Positions 15,253 through 24,774 of a DNA stretch of 64,000 nucleotides are shown here, piece by piece. How positions within the stretch are numbered: the stretch's first letter is position 1; each line of letters begins with the position of its first letter. The notes under the pieces are model-generated. The model searched no databases and was not told where the DNA came from. It saw only the letters and a list, made by a program, of their open reading frames with translations. The stretch spans positions 173,405-237,404 of the forward strand of contig JAQBXN010000001.1 in assembly GCA_027625095.1 (NCBI GenBank). The letters are read 5' to 3'. Made by a program: the position numbers and the translations under genes. The DNA comes from Planctomycetota bacterium (GTDB lineage: Bacteria; Planctomycetota; PUPC01; JACPCR01).

Positions 15253-17016
15253 CTATTCCCCCAGCGGGCGCGGCCCAAAGTGAGGCGGTTCGTCACCGCA
15301 TTCCAGAGCGCCTAAATCCGGTGCTTGCCCGTGAAAGCCATCGTTCAGATTTGGGAGCACGACGCCCTTGTCGACGGCATCAGATTTTTCGGCCAGACGG
15401 AAGTCGAGTTCCTCGATGGTGTAGATCTTGTCAATATCTGCAGGCGGTTTGAGCCCGCTGGCAAAACAGGTGTCCGGGTTGATGAGGTATGCGCCCCGGC
15501 CCTGATAGATCTGGCCTGACTCCCGCGCATCAGCGATGGACTTGTAATCGTTTTTTTGATTCCACCGGGCGAATCTCTGAAAGCCACCGTAACCATCGCT
15601 GTCGATATCAAAGTCCCTGCAGTTTGGCGTCCCGACATAGAGACCCGTTCCGCCGGCGGTGAGAAACAGGTTATTCCGCATCACCACATTCTCGACGCTC
15701 TCGCTGGATGGGACAATGTTGAAAGCGTTCTGCTGCTTCAGGCATGTGTTATGAATCAGGAGAATGCCTGTGGTGTGGTTATGAAGTTTGAAGGGCGAAT
15801 AAGTCGCGTTATAAATGAAATTGCGAAAGATGTAGACCGGGCCGGCACGGCCGGGCTGGACGGTGATCCCATGCGCCACATTTCTGATGCGGTTACCCCA
15901 GACCCGCATGTTGAACTCGCAGTGATCGGTTTCGATTCCGTCATCTGTGCAGATGTTCATGTCGTTGTTATAGATGTCGCACGCGGACGCACTGCCATGG
16001 CCTGTGCCGTGCACGCCATCCCCTACGTTGTACATCCGGTTGTGGCAGATAACATGACCTCCCCCGCTCATGTAAGTGAGACAGTACGATTCGATCCCTT
16101 TCGTGCGTGGCCATTTCGTCGGGCCTACGATGTCATTATCAGCAATAAAGTGGTGGACGGATTCGTTGTAACCGCCGTTCTGCGAATTGAAGCCCTTACC
16201 GACCTCCCGGAATTTACAGCGGCGAATGACGAAGTGGCTCGCGCTGTTCGCGTTGATGGCATAAAAAGCCCCGCGGATGGTCAGAGATTCGAACCAGAGG
16301 TGTTTGCGATCCTTGGCATAGATGACAGAGCTTTGCGTGTCGTAACTTCCACCCGCATCGATGATCGCTTCGCCATCCACTTCACCTCTGAAGATGATCG
16401 GCTTTTCAGACTGGCCATCCGCCTTAATGGAGAAGGCAGGATAGGTGCCTTGGCGTAGAAGAAACAAAGTGCCGGGCCTCGCCGAGGCCAAGGCCGCTTC
16501 TATCCCCTTAAACGGATCTGCCTCGGAACCGCTCCCTCCGCCGTCCCCAGGCACGACATGCACCTTCTTCATGCCTTCAGGCTCAAGCGGCTCTTTCCAG
16601 GTCTTCATCTTCAAAGTCTGTTCCGCCTCACCGCCATCTGGATCTTTCAGATTGAGTTTGACGTCGTACTCAGTATCTGGCTCAAGACCGAAAATACTGC
16701 CGGCGAACATCCATCCCCCCTGCACGCCGAGTCGTGTGGAATCGCTGCCCTGGCTGGAATTGGGAATACAACGAAAGAGCGGGTAGCCCTTCTTCCACTC
16801 CTCCTCGCCCTCCTTGAGATACTTGACCTCTATGACCGCGTTCCGATTTGCATCCCCTTTGATTTTCCACCGCATCCCCAGGCAGTGAAGCGTCGGGTGC
16901 TCCTTGAACGGCGTCCCAACCGGCTCAGCAGCATCTTCGGCGGCAGCTCGCAAGGAAAACGCTGAAGGGGATAAGACAAGCACAGCTATCAGATAACTGA
17001 TTTCGTTTCTATTCAT
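15253..17016 (-). CDS. secreted right-handed beta-helix protein
   Basis: About 587 residues. An N-terminal signal peptide (MNRNEISYLIAVLVLSPSAFSLRAAAE) is followed by a fibronectin-like region to about residue 130 (GLEPDTEYDVKL). A parallel beta-helix then begins VVPGDGGGSGSEADPFKGIEAALASARPGTLFLLRQGTY, with repeated coils such as HFVIRRCKF, HHFIADNDIVG, GHVICHNRMYNVGDG and DIYNNDMNICTDDGIE. This architecture is used by pectate lyases, alginate epimerases and many uncharacterised surface glycan-binding proteins. The VHGTGHG and HCEFNMRVWGNRI coils may form the active groove, but no family-specific catalytic set is certain. The start Met at 17016 is preferred over 17037 because the signal peptide begins there and a purine-rich AGAAG precedes it. 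Confidence 0.75.
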   Translation of the reverse strand: MNRNEISYLIAVLVLSPSAFSLRAAAEDAAEPVGTPFKEHPTLHCLGMRWKIKGDANRNAVIEVKYLKEGEEEWKKGYPLFRCIPNSSQGSDSTRLGVQGGWMFAGSIFGLEPDTEYDVKLNLKDPDGGEAEQTLKMKTWKEPLEPEGMKKVHVVPGDGGGSGSEADPFKGIEAALASARPGTLFLLRQGTYPAFSIKADGQSEKPIIFRGEVDGEAIIDAGGSYDTQSSVIYAKDRKHLWFESLTIRGAFYAINANSASHFVIRRCKFREVGKGFNSQNGGYNESVHHFIADNDIVGPTKWPRTKGIESYCLTYMSGGGHVICHNRMYNVGDGVHGTGHGSASACDIYNNDMNICTDDGIETDHCEFNMRVWGNRIRNVAHGITVQPGRAGPVYIFRNFIYNATYSPFKLHNHTTGILLIHNTCLKQQNAFNIVPSSESVENVVMRNNLFLTAGGTGLYVGTPNCRDFDIDSDGYGGFQRFARWNQKNDYKSIADARESGQIYQGRGAYLINPDTCFASGLKPPADIDKIYTIEELDFRLAEKSDAVDKGVVLPNLNDGFHGQAPDLGALECGDEPPHFGPRPLGE

Positions 17017-17037
17017 TTCAACTTCTCTGGAATGCAA

Positions 17038-17353
17038 ATGAGTAATGCGTCTTGATCATGGCCAAGCGGTCACGAACCCGGCAAAGGATCGCGTTGGTTT
17101 TTGTAACAGGTGGGGGATATCCATGTAAACCTTCAGACCGCTTCTTTCAAGGGACACCTGAAGCCTCAAACTGGTTTGAAGTTTGGCCATAGAATCTCAT
17201 GCTGCTTTTCCCATGACTCGAGAATCTCCTGCAACTGACGAAGCCCTCAATGCCTTCCAAATGAAATTACTGGCTGGCTGTGCGGGCTTCTGCAGATGAG
17301 GTAATCGTCGCGACAGGTTTGTTAAGCACACTTTTCAGGAACAATTATTTCCA
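17038..17353. other. intergenic region, divergent promoters
   Basis: 316 bases between the beta-helix gene and the phosphodiesterase gene. I see no gene or RNA. A short palindrome TCAAACTGGTTTGA is present near 17167-17180. Start-proximal sequence before 17354 is AT-rich with no clear Shine-Dalgarno. Confidence 0.4.
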
Positions 17354-19348
17354 GTGTATCTGGGATACATCGACCCCACCGGTGGTTTGCCTCCCTCATT
17401 GTGGGGGATGGTTCTGGCCAGCTTGTTGGGCTTTCTGGGAGCGATCTGGGCGGTGTTCAAATTATACGGATACCGGCTCTTGGCATTTATTAAAAGCCGC
17501 CCGGGAAGATTTTTACTCGTTTCAGCCCTGCTCACTGCTGCTCTTATGGCCTGGTTTTCGAGGAATCGTTCTTCAGAGGAATTCACAGCGTCCGATCAAA
17601 GGTTGGTAATTCTAGCCTTCGACGGGCTCGATCCTCGGCTCCTGGAAAAATACATGGCGGCCGGCCGGTTGCCTCATTTCAGCAAGCTCGCTGAGCGGGG
17701 CATCTACCACCCGCTGGAAACCACGAATCCACCACAGAGCCCGGTGGCTTGGGCCTCATTCATCACGGGAAGCTTACCTGAAAGTCACGGGGTCTTTGAT
17801 TTTCTGAAGAGGGATCCAGAGACTTATCTGCCGGATCTCACGATTGCGGACAGACACAATCTTGCTCGACCATGGCAGGGAGAACCTTTCTGGCAATCTG
17901 CACAATTGAAGGATGTATCCAAGACACTCGTTCGATTACCTCTGGCCTTTCCTCCCCCAAAACTGAAGGGACGCGTTCTGGCTGGCATGGGCGTTTGGGA
18001 CGCCAGGGGGACAGAGGGCACTTATTTCTATTACACCACAGGGCCTCTACCGGACGAGGTCCGGGGAATGGTTTTCCCGTTCGAACGAGCCGGCGATACG
18101 CTTACCGGCTCACTGCCCGGGCCATATCGATCGGGGCAGGATGACATAGTCCGAGAGCCCTTCGAACTGCATACAGACGGCGGAGCCTATGAACTGAAAA
18201 TCCAGGGCCATTCCTATCCTTTGCAACCAGATTCCTGGAGCCCCTGGATAAACGTCGAATTCAAATTAGGGGTGGCTCAGCGAATTAAAACGATCACCAA
18301 GGTCTGGCTGACGAGAGACGGAGACAACGTTTCGCTCTACGTTTCTCCGCTGAATCTCCATCCCTCTCACTCACCGTATGCTATCAGTTATCCGAAGGGT
18401 TATGCCGATGAACTTGCCGGTGAGGTGGGGATGTTCCATACGCGAGGGATGCCCTTCGATACCCATGCGGTAAACGACGGAGTTCTTTCTGACAAGGCAT
18501 TTCTTGGACAGTGGAACGCCATCACCAGTGAGCGCGAGCGGATGCTGGAGCTTGAACTGAAAAGACTGAAAGACGGAATTCTTTTCGTCTATTTTGAATC
18601 CTCGGATCTCATTCAGCATATGTATTACCGGGCCATCGACCCGGAGAACCCGCTTTATGCAGAATCGTCGGACCTGCGAGAAGTGATCCCTGAGGCGTAC
18701 GAGCGATGTGACCGTGCGCTGGGGCAGACTATGAAAAGCCTGAAAAAGCAGGACGGCCTCATTGTTATTTCCGACCATGGTTTTGCGCCTTTTCGACAGG
18801 CAGTGCAGCTCAATGCCATCTTGAGAGATGAGGGTTTCCTTGTGCTGAAGGACGGTAACACCACCTCCCCCGAATTCTTCAAACATGCGGACTGGAGTAA
18901 GACTCGGGCATACGCATACGGCTTCAACGCTATCTATCTGAACATCGAAGGCAGGGAGGCCGAAGGCAGTTTGGCCCCGACTGAGGTCGCGGAACTGAAA
19001 AAGGACATCAAACAGAAGCTGGAGTCATTCGCAGACCCCTCGAACGGAGAGCATCCAATCAAGACCGTCTATCCGGTTGAGAAGCCCAAGACTGAGGAAT
19101 GGAACGTGGCCTCGCCAGACTTGATCGTCGGGTATCGCCGCGGTTACCGAGGCTCCTGGGAAACGGCTCTGGGTAGAGTCACGGAAAAAACCATCACTCC
19201 CAACCTGAAGAAATGGAGCGGAGATCATTGCATCGATCCTTCAGAAGTTCCCGGGATCTTCCTGTCGAATTCAAAGGGTATTGATTGTCGCCATCTCCGC
19301 GAGGTCGGTGGGCTGGCGTCAAGTTTTTTTAGCGGATCCTCGCGGTGA
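17354..19348 (+). CDS. membrane-anchored type I phosphodiesterase / alkaline phosphatase-superfamily protein
   Basis: 664 residues with a GTG start. The N-terminus (YLGYIDPTGGLPPSLWGMVLASLLGFLGAIWAVF) recalls the YxDPGxG motif that opens many membrane proteins of environmental Gram-negatives. Two helices lie within residues 1-60. The catalytic domain starts LVILAFDGLDPRLLEKYMAAGRLPHFSKL (metal-binding Asp) and has the nucleophile region PPQSPVAWASFITGSLPESHGVFDF. It continues with VISDHGFAPF and, near the C-terminus, WSGDHCIDPSEVPGIFLSN, which supply the second metal set. Members hydrolyse phosphodiesters or transfer phosphoryl groups on lipids and glycans; substrate unknown. The gene lies upstream of the cytochrome/DUF1501 pair with a 47-base gap and may be co-transcribed with it. 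Confidence 0.8.
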   Translation: MYLGYIDPTGGLPPSLWGMVLASLLGFLGAIWAVFKLYGYRLLAFIKSRPGRFLLVSALLTAALMAWFSRNRSSEEFTASDQRLVILAFDGLDPRLLEKYMAAGRLPHFSKLAERGIYHPLETTNPPQSPVAWASFITGSLPESHGVFDFLKRDPETYLPDLTIADRHNLARPWQGEPFWQSAQLKDVSKTLVRLPLAFPPPKLKGRVLAGMGVWDARGTEGTYFYYTTGPLPDEVRGMVFPFERAGDTLTGSLPGPYRSGQDDIVREPFELHTDGGAYELKIQGHSYPLQPDSWSPWINVEFKLGVAQRIKTITKVWLTRDGDNVSLYVSPLNLHPSHSPYAISYPKGYADELAGEVGMFHTRGMPFDTHAVNDGVLSDKAFLGQWNAITSERERMLELELKRLKDGILFVYFESSDLIQHMYYRAIDPENPLYAESSDLREVIPEAYERCDRALGQTMKSLKKQDGLIVISDHGFAPFRQAVQLNAILRDEGFLVLKDGNTTSPEFFKHADWSKTRAYAYGFNAIYLNIEGREAEGSLAPTEVAELKKDIKQKLESFADPSNGEHPIKTVYPVEKPKTEEWNVASPDLIVGYRRGYRGSWETALGRVTEKTITPNLKKWSGDHCIDPSEVPGIFLSNSKGIDCRHLREVGGLASSFFSGSSR

Positions 19349-19395
19349 ATGAAGCCAAAGCTTGAGCGCCAAATTTCTCGAAATAGAATTCCGCG

Positions 19396-21741
19396 ATGAT
19401 TTGTTCTCGTCATCCATTGCGCGTATGGCCGGTATCCCTGGTGCTCGTGGCCTGTTTCGCATGCTGTTCCTTGAGCGATGGGGATCCCAATTCGTCTGGC
19501 CGGGAGACGAAGCATTCCGGCCCCGGGTGCCTCGCAGTGGATGACTTCTTTGCCACTGAGGTCTGGCCAAAAGTTGGTGAACGACTCTGCCTGAAATGCC
19601 ATCGTGCCAAGGGGGATGCAAAGAAGAGCAAGTTTCTGCTTCAGAATACTTCGGACAATCCCCAGCTTCTCGCCGAGCATCTCAGACACAATTATGAGGG
19701 ATTCGGTCGTATGGCTGCGGCTAGCGAGGATGGCAAATCACGGCTGCTCCTGAAGGTGACCGGCGGACTCGACCACGGTGGCGAAGAGATACTCAAACCG
19801 GATTCGACCGGCTACCACATCCTTGAGAGGTTTGTTCAGCGGATGAGCAAGTCTCCCGCGGATAAAACTACAGAGAAGGTCGAATTCATAGACAGCGACC
19901 CTGAAACGTTCTTTGCAGGAGTGAAGATGTGCACTCCACAACGACTGCTCAGGAGGGTCACACTGTCCCTCACCGCGCGCCTGCCAACGCCGCAAGAGCT
20001 TGCGGCAGTCAAAGCGGGTGGTCTTGGAGCGATGGATGGAATCCTGGACCAGGTGATGAAGGAGGATGCCTTTTACGAACGGCTGGTGGAAGGCTTCAAC
20101 GACATCTTTCTGACGCTGGGCTACGACGGGAACGCCGAGGAGGTGTTGTCTTACGACCATTTCGAAAAGACGCGGCACTGGACTCAAACTCACGACCTGA
20201 GCCACATTCCGGAGGAAAAGCGTCAGAGGGCACAGTGGGCTCTGGCCGACGTCTACCGTAAGGCGATGATCAACGAACCGCTCGAACTAATCGAATACAT
20301 CGTGCGAAATGACCGGCCCTTCACCGAGCTGGCGACGGCCGACTACATCATGGTCTCGCCGTATACCTCACGGGGGTACGGGATTTACGAGGAACTGAAA
20401 GATCAATTCAAAGATCCTGAGGACCCTTTTGAATACATCCCGGCCAGGCTGAAGGCGCTCAAAGGCCGCTCCGAAAAAGTTCAGGAATCTGCAACGGGTT
20501 TCTATCCCCACGCAGGTTTTCTGGGCATGTTTCACTATCTGCGCCGATACCCGTCTACGGTGACGAATCGAAACCGCCTGCGGGCCAGAATGTACTACCA
20601 GCATTTCCTGGGCGTCGACATCATGGCACTGGCCCCTCGAGTCTCCGACGCGGCCGCCATCACTGCGAAGTACGACAACCCGACCATGGAAGCACCGGAC
20701 TGCGTGGTTTGTCACAAGACAGTCGACCCGGTGGCCGGGCTGTTTCAGGACTACTTCAACGAGGAGGGTCACTACGGGCCGCGCAAAGAGGGTTGGTTCA
20801 CCGATATGTTCAAACCGGGTCTCGAGGGAGATGATTTGCCGGACGAGCATCGCTGGCGGTCTTTGCAGTGGCTGGGTGAGCGGACGGCGAAAGATCCAAG
20901 GTTTGCCACGGCCATGGTTGAGCATGTCTATTACATTCTGATGGGCCGCAAAGTGATGCTCCCACCAGAGGATATCGACGATCCCTTGTTCGCTGCGAGG
21001 CGGCGTACCTATGAGATACAACGAGAAGAAATCCAGAATGCGTCCGCCCGGTTCGCAATGGAGGGCTTTAACCTCAAAGCGGCATTCAAATCTCTGGTCG
21101 CCTCACGGTTCTACCGTGTCGACGGGTTGGTCACCGCCATTGAAGACCCACGCCGTCGAGCTGAGCTGGAGGATATCGGCCTGGTGAGGTTAATGACCCC
21201 GGAGCAGCTCGAGCGAAAGTTGAAAGCCGTGTTCGGAATGAAATGGGGCCGCCTCGAAGACCAGTTCAAGATTCTTTACGGAGGCATTGATTCTAAGTCA
21301 GTCACCGAACGCATGACTGACCCGAGTGGAGCGATGGGGGCCATCCAACGCATTATGGCCAACGACATCGCCTGCAAGAATGTTGCCCTGGATTTTACAA
21401 CCGAGCCCGGCAAACGAAGGCTGTTTCCAGACATCGAGCCCAGTGTCCTTCCTGAAACGGGCCCGGATGCCGAAATGAAAATACGCAAGGCGATCGTTCA
21501 TCTCCATCAATACTTGCTTGGTCTGGAACACCCAATCGACCATCCCGAAGTTGAACGAACTTACGGGCTGTTCGTCGGGATTGTCAGCTCGGCCAAGGCA
21601 ATAAAAGGGCTGGACAATCGCGAAAGCTACTTCTGCCGCGGCGTAGAAGATAAGCGCGTTGACGACCCTGATTACACCGTACGCGCCTGGCGTGGCGTGG
21701 TTACCTACCTCCTGCGCCAGCATGACTTTCTCTATGAGTAA
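19396..21741 (+). CDS. planctomycete-type cytochrome-c lipoprotein (DUF1549/1592-like)
   Basis: 781 residues. Lipoprotein signal with lipobox LVAC (Cys20). A haem-binding CLKCH motif lies at residues 65-69 inside an N-terminal cytochrome-c-like domain (FFATEVWPKVGERLCLKCHRAKG). A helical region with PQRLLRRVTLSLTARLPTPQELAAV follows, resembling the 'GlpPTpeE' block of DUF1549 proteins, and a second CVVCH motif sits at about 436-440 (APDCVVCHKTVDPVAGLFQDY). These large proteins occur with DUF1501/DUF1552 partners in planctomycetes and verrucomicrobia and are thought to act outside the cytoplasm in redox or polymer-degradation systems; their biochemistry is unsettled. It is followed by the DUF1501 gene after a REP-like hairpin. 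Confidence 0.8.
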   Translation: MICSRHPLRVWPVSLVLVACFACCSLSDGDPNSSGRETKHSGPGCLAVDDFFATEVWPKVGERLCLKCHRAKGDAKKSKFLLQNTSDNPQLLAEHLRHNYEGFGRMAAASEDGKSRLLLKVTGGLDHGGEEILKPDSTGYHILERFVQRMSKSPADKTTEKVEFIDSDPETFFAGVKMCTPQRLLRRVTLSLTARLPTPQELAAVKAGGLGAMDGILDQVMKEDAFYERLVEGFNDIFLTLGYDGNAEEVLSYDHFEKTRHWTQTHDLSHIPEEKRQRAQWALADVYRKAMINEPLELIEYIVRNDRPFTELATADYIMVSPYTSRGYGIYEELKDQFKDPEDPFEYIPARLKALKGRSEKVQESATGFYPHAGFLGMFHYLRRYPSTVTNRNRLRARMYYQHFLGVDIMALAPRVSDAAAITAKYDNPTMEAPDCVVCHKTVDPVAGLFQDYFNEEGHYGPRKEGWFTDMFKPGLEGDDLPDEHRWRSLQWLGERTAKDPRFATAMVEHVYYILMGRKVMLPPEDIDDPLFAARRRTYEIQREEIQNASARFAMEGFNLKAAFKSLVASRFYRVDGLVTAIEDPRRRAELEDIGLVRLMTPEQLERKLKAVFGMKWGRLEDQFKILYGGIDSKSVTERMTDPSGAMGAIQRIMANDIACKNVALDFTTEPGKRRLFPDIEPSVLPETGPDAEMKIRKAIVHLHQYLLGLEHPIDHPEVERTYGLFVGIVSSAKAIKGLDNRESYFCRGVEDKRVDDPDYTVRAWRGVVTYLLRQHDFLYE

Positions 21742-21787
21742 AAGCCAGATTACCGACAACAGTAACTTTTCAGGGGGGGAAGCCGGA

Positions 21788-21853
21788 GTTGGAGTAACGG
21801 CTTTAGCCGGGTCTGGGCCTTCGGAAGAACCAGGCTAAAGACGTTACTCCAAC
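21788..21853. repeat. REP-like inverted repeat, 21-base arms
   Basis: Left arm 21788-21808 (GTTGGAGTAACGG then CTTTAGCC) pairs with right arm 21833-21853 over 21 bases with one mismatch and a 24-base loop. No T-tract follows, so this is a dispersed-type palindrome rather than a simple terminator. Such a stem would still protect or attenuate the transcript between the cytochrome and DUF1501 genes. Confidence 0.75.
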
Positions 21854-21901
21854 CCGGATCTCGACTCTCCGGATCTTCCTCTCAACAGAATGTGCACAAA
21901 G

Positions 21902-23182
21902 ATGAAACGACGCGATTTTCTTGAACTTTGTGGACTGGCCGGACTCGGCCTTGCTGTACCCGTTGGCTTACCGACTGGTCGGGCCGAAGAGGCCGATGGA
22001 GGATACGAGGGCCCGTACTACATTGTCTTTAATGCGTCCGGTGGATGGGATACCACCTACATGATGGACCCGAAGGGTGTCGGTGAAATCAATCGCCTAT
22101 ACAAAGAAGGGGACATCCTCACTCAGGGTAACCACCGATTGGCCCCCAGTGCTGCTTATGTGAAAGCAGGCATGAGCAATGAAGAGTTTTTCAAAGAATA
22201 CGGCGACGATTTGTTGGTCTTGAACGGCATCGACTACTCGGTCAACAATCATTCCCCGTGCTCACGCTACATGGCCACCGGCAAGCTTGACAGCCTGGCT
22301 TATCCAACGTTCGCCGCCCTTGTCGCCGCATGCAAGGGCAAAGAAGCTCCCCTCGCGTTCCTGACCTTTGGCAATTATTCGGCGACGGGAAACCTCGTGC
22401 CGATGGCACGCGTTCCGTATCTGAGTTCATTGAACCTGATCGCTAATGCCGATGCGGTGAGCGGCCAGATTCAGCATCCCTACCACCACGATTTTGTAAA
22501 CGAGCGAATCAACAAGGCTCTTAAAGAACAGTTCGAAGGTCGCGTCTCGGAAGCCCGTTTACCACGAGCCGAGCGAGCCCAGAGTATGCTCTACGCCGCG
22601 CAGTTGAATTCCAAGGCGTTGAAACGAGTCACGCCCTTTGTGCCGACGACATCACCCAAAGAACGACTTTCCCAGCAGACCGATATAGCGCTCGCCTCCT
22701 TCAAAGCCGGGGTCTGCGTTTCGGCCAATCTCTCGATTGGTCAATTTGACAGCCACGCCAATAACGACCCAGACCAGATGAAACTGATTCCGGAATTTCT
22801 GGCCGGCATCGACTATCTCGTGAGGCGGTCAGAGGAGCTGAAGATTAGAGAGAAGATTGTCATCGTGATCCAAAGCGAGATGGGGCGCACACCGACCTAC
22901 AACAAAGGCAACGGCAAAGACCACTGGTCAATCGGCTCCATCATGTTTATGGGCCAGGGCATCAAGGGCAATCGAGTGGTCGGTGCAACTGACGAGAAAC
23001 AATTCCTTATCCCGATTGATGCTGAATCCCTCGCAGTCGATAAAGAAAAGGGAATCCGAATGAGGCCCGAACACATCCATACTGCACTCAGGGAAATTGC
23101 CGGCATCGATCAGCATCCGTTCAGCAAACAGTTCCCGTTGGCAGTCCCCCAAGAGGAACGACTGAAAAAGCTGTGGGGCTGA
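21902..23182 (+). CDS. DUF1501 protein, twin-arginine exported
   Basis: About 426 residues. The leader MKRRDFLELCGLAGLGLAV carries the twin-arginine motif (RRDFL), implying folded export. The mature part has FNASGGWDTTYMMDP (family: N-x-x-GGxS/xDxxD-like opening), HSPCSRYMATG, FDSHANND and EMGRTPTYNKGNGKDHWSIGSIMFMGQGIKGNRVVGATD. The DHW/GRTP block is typical of DUF1501, a branch of the alkaline phosphatase/sulfatase superfamily of uncertain activity. ATG 21902 is chosen because it starts the Tat signal; ATG 21890 adds four residues. It is paired with the cytochrome-c lipoprotein upstream, a recurring partnership, and an operon is likely. Confidence 0.85.
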   Translation: MKRRDFLELCGLAGLGLAVPVGLPTGRAEEADGGYEGPYYIVFNASGGWDTTYMMDPKGVGEINRLYKEGDILTQGNHRLAPSAAYVKAGMSNEEFFKEYGDDLLVLNGIDYSVNNHSPCSRYMATGKLDSLAYPTFAALVAACKGKEAPLAFLTFGNYSATGNLVPMARVPYLSSLNLIANADAVSGQIQHPYHHDFVNERINKALKEQFEGRVSEARLPRAERAQSMLYAAQLNSKALKRVTPFVPTTSPKERLSQQTDIALASFKAGVCVSANLSIGQFDSHANNDPDQMKLIPEFLAGIDYLVRRSEELKIREKIVIVIQSEMGRTPTYNKGNGKDHWSIGSIMFMGQGIKGNRVVGATDEKQFLIPIDAESLAVDKEKGIRMRPEHIHTALREIAGIDQHPFSKQFPLAVPQEERLKKLWG

Positions 23183-23278
23183 GCAAGATGGGGCGATGGG
23201 GCCACGGATGAACTTCAAATGAGAGTTTGCAGTGGCGTTGTTTGGATTCTCCATTCTCAACTGCGAGAATCGTTGTGG

Positions 23279-23304
23279 CCATCAACCATTAACCATTAAC
23301 CATC
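23279..23304. repeat. heptamer repeat (AACCATT)n leader
   Basis: About three and a half 7-base units (variants of TAACCAT/CAACCAT) lie about 75 bases before the creatininase start. The same unit in reverse complement occurs at 26361-26387 before the metallophosphoesterase start. Confidence 0.8.
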
Positions 23305-23378
23305 CCCTGTGCCGCTCTGGAATTACAGCCGACTTCGTATACCAGGCTGATAGACGTACCACGAACCCAATCAGCACC

Positions 23379-24158
23379 ATGAACAACACCGATAAAGCAA
23401 CGATAAAATCTGTCCTCCTTTGGAAAAACCAGCGTCGATATATTCGGGAAGCATTCGAGGCGGGAACGCTCAAGGCGGCCATCGTCCCTACGGGCAGCAC
23501 GGAGCAGCACAACGAACATCTGGCGATGGAGCACGATACCGCCAGTGCCTTGCATATCTCAAAGCTGGCGGCGGAGAAACTATTTCCGGAGGTGATCGTG
23601 ACGACACCTCTGGCCCTTGGCGTGGCCGAACACTGGATGCATCACAAGGGTACGCTGACGCTTCGACCGGAGGTATTCGGAGAAGTGCTTTACGATGTCT
23701 GTGACAGTATGCGACGTCATGGAATTAAAAACGTTCTCATCATCAATGGACATGCGGGCAACAATCGACCGGCTCGTGAACGGATCGATGACTTTCGTGA
23801 GCGGCTTGGTATCAACCTGATATTTCATTCTTATTGGGATGCCTGTTCTCCCGGTTTCATCAAAGAACATTTGAAGTCAGGAAATTATCCAGGCCACGCT
23901 TCTGAGTTCGAGACAGCATTCGCCATGGCTGCCTTTCCGGAAAACATCGACTGGGAGGGTGTGGATTACGATGCAGCCAACTTGCCTTTCGCGAGTCAGG
24001 CCGATTCGGATTACGATCGAACCTATCACGAAGAAGCAAAACTCGCGATTGCAGCGAAAGGACAACTGATGATAGATGTTGCCGTGGGCTGGGTGGCTGA
24101 TAAGTTGCGGCAGATGATTGCAGAGACAGAAAAACAAGAAGGAAAACAGGCAAAATAG
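23379..24158 (+). CDS. creatininase-family amidohydrolase
   Basis: About 259 residues, the usual family length. Metal-binding motifs are clear: VPTGSTEQHNEHLAMEHDTASA (family GSxEQHG-HLP-xxD), LIINGHAGN, and the Glu of GHASEFETAFAM. The family hydrolyses cyclic amides or formamides (creatinine amidohydrolase; MftE; 3-dehydro-scyllo-inosose and FAPy deformylase relatives), and the specific substrate cannot be told here. The start ATG 23379 fits the first secondary structure; the open frame to 23232 crosses the heptamer repeat and is unlikely to be translated. It is followed by a strong inverted repeat two bases after the stop and then an unknown gene. Confidence 0.85.
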   Translation: MNNTDKATIKSVLLWKNQRRYIREAFEAGTLKAAIVPTGSTEQHNEHLAMEHDTASALHISKLAAEKLFPEVIVTTPLALGVAEHWMHHKGTLTLRPEVFGEVLYDVCDSMRRHGIKNVLIINGHAGNNRPARERIDDFRERLGINLIFHSYWDACSPGFIKEHLKSGNYPGHASEFETAFAMAAFPENIDWEGVDYDAANLPFASQADSDYDRTYHEEAKLAIAAKGQLMIDVAVGWVADKLRQMIAETEKQEGKQAK

Positions 24159-24159
24159 T

Positions 24160-24195
24160 TTGGGACAGAATGATGAAAGAATATTTCTGTCCCAA
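24160..24195. repeat. perfect 11-base inverted repeat after creatininase gene
   Basis: Arms TTGGGACAGAA (24160-24170) and TTCTGTCCCAA (24185-24195) flank a 14-base loop, starting two bases after the stop codon. No T-run follows the stem, so it may be a REP-type element or an RNA-stabilising hairpin rather than a classical terminator. A second, partial arm (TCATTCTG) follows at 24197-24204. Confidence 0.75.
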
Positions 24196-24243
24196 GTCAT
24201 TCTGCCTTATCTCTACCATCACAAAATTGGAGGACTTTCAGCC

Positions 24244-24774
24244 ATGGCTTACTTCAAGATCAAGAAACGTGGAAAACTGACCTACTACTACAAGGGCGAT
24301 GCACCAACGCTCTCATGCCTTGTGACCGAGGAACAATCGGACGGTGATTTGAAAATCTACTTTGCCGGGCTGACCGGCGGTTACTCAGCCAAAGGGGTGC
24401 TAGAGCTTGACGAGCTGACCACCATGGAACCTGAAATTGAGATTCCTCTCATCTTCAGATCCTGGGAGCGGTGGCTGAAGGAAGCCGGGCTCTGTGAATC
24501 ACTGGATGCTATCGATTTCATCGAAGTTCACGCCTTCGGCGCCCAGCCCAAATCGCCCAGCCCGCTTTCCGATCCTGAAGGCTACGCCGCCGAACAGAAG
24601 AGACTTTACGCCGCCTACGCTAAATCCTATTCAGGTTTTTTCAGAGATGAACTGCCAGACCATGGAGTGCCTGCCAGGTTTACTGTTCATCTGGTGGACT
24701 TTCCTGACAAGGCCGCATCCTACGAGCTTTACTCGGTTGGCCTGCTTCAGAAGAGTCGTTCGGAATTGGTCTGA
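24244..24774 (+). CDS. conserved-looking protein of unknown function
   Basis: About 176 residues, soluble, with no signal peptide or membrane segment. The N-terminal part is beta-rich (MAYFKIKKRGKLTYYYKGDAP, LKIYFAGLTGGYSAKGVLELDEL) and the rest alternates helices and strands (FRSWERWLKEAGL, IDFIEVHAFG, FTVHLVDFPDKAASYELYSVGLL). I do not recognise a family. The start at ATG 24244 has GGAGG at about 24230, a good ribosome-binding site, which rules out the upstream extension through the inverted repeat. It ends exactly at the convergent MazF-type toxin stop (24774/24775). Confidence 0.6.
   Translation: MAYFKIKKRGKLTYYYKGDAPTLSCLVTEEQSDGDLKIYFAGLTGGYSAKGVLELDELTTMEPEIEIPLIFRSWERWLKEAGLCESLDAIDFIEVHAFGAQPKSPSPLSDPEGYAAEQKRLYAAYAKSYSGFFRDELPDHGVPARFTVHLVDFPDKAASYELYSVGLLQKSRSELV

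Noticed and set aside
15556..16458. 300-codon open frame on the plus strand
   Set aside because: It is antisense to the beta-helix gene, whose protein has clear coils and a signal peptide; the plus-strand translation has no recognisable features.
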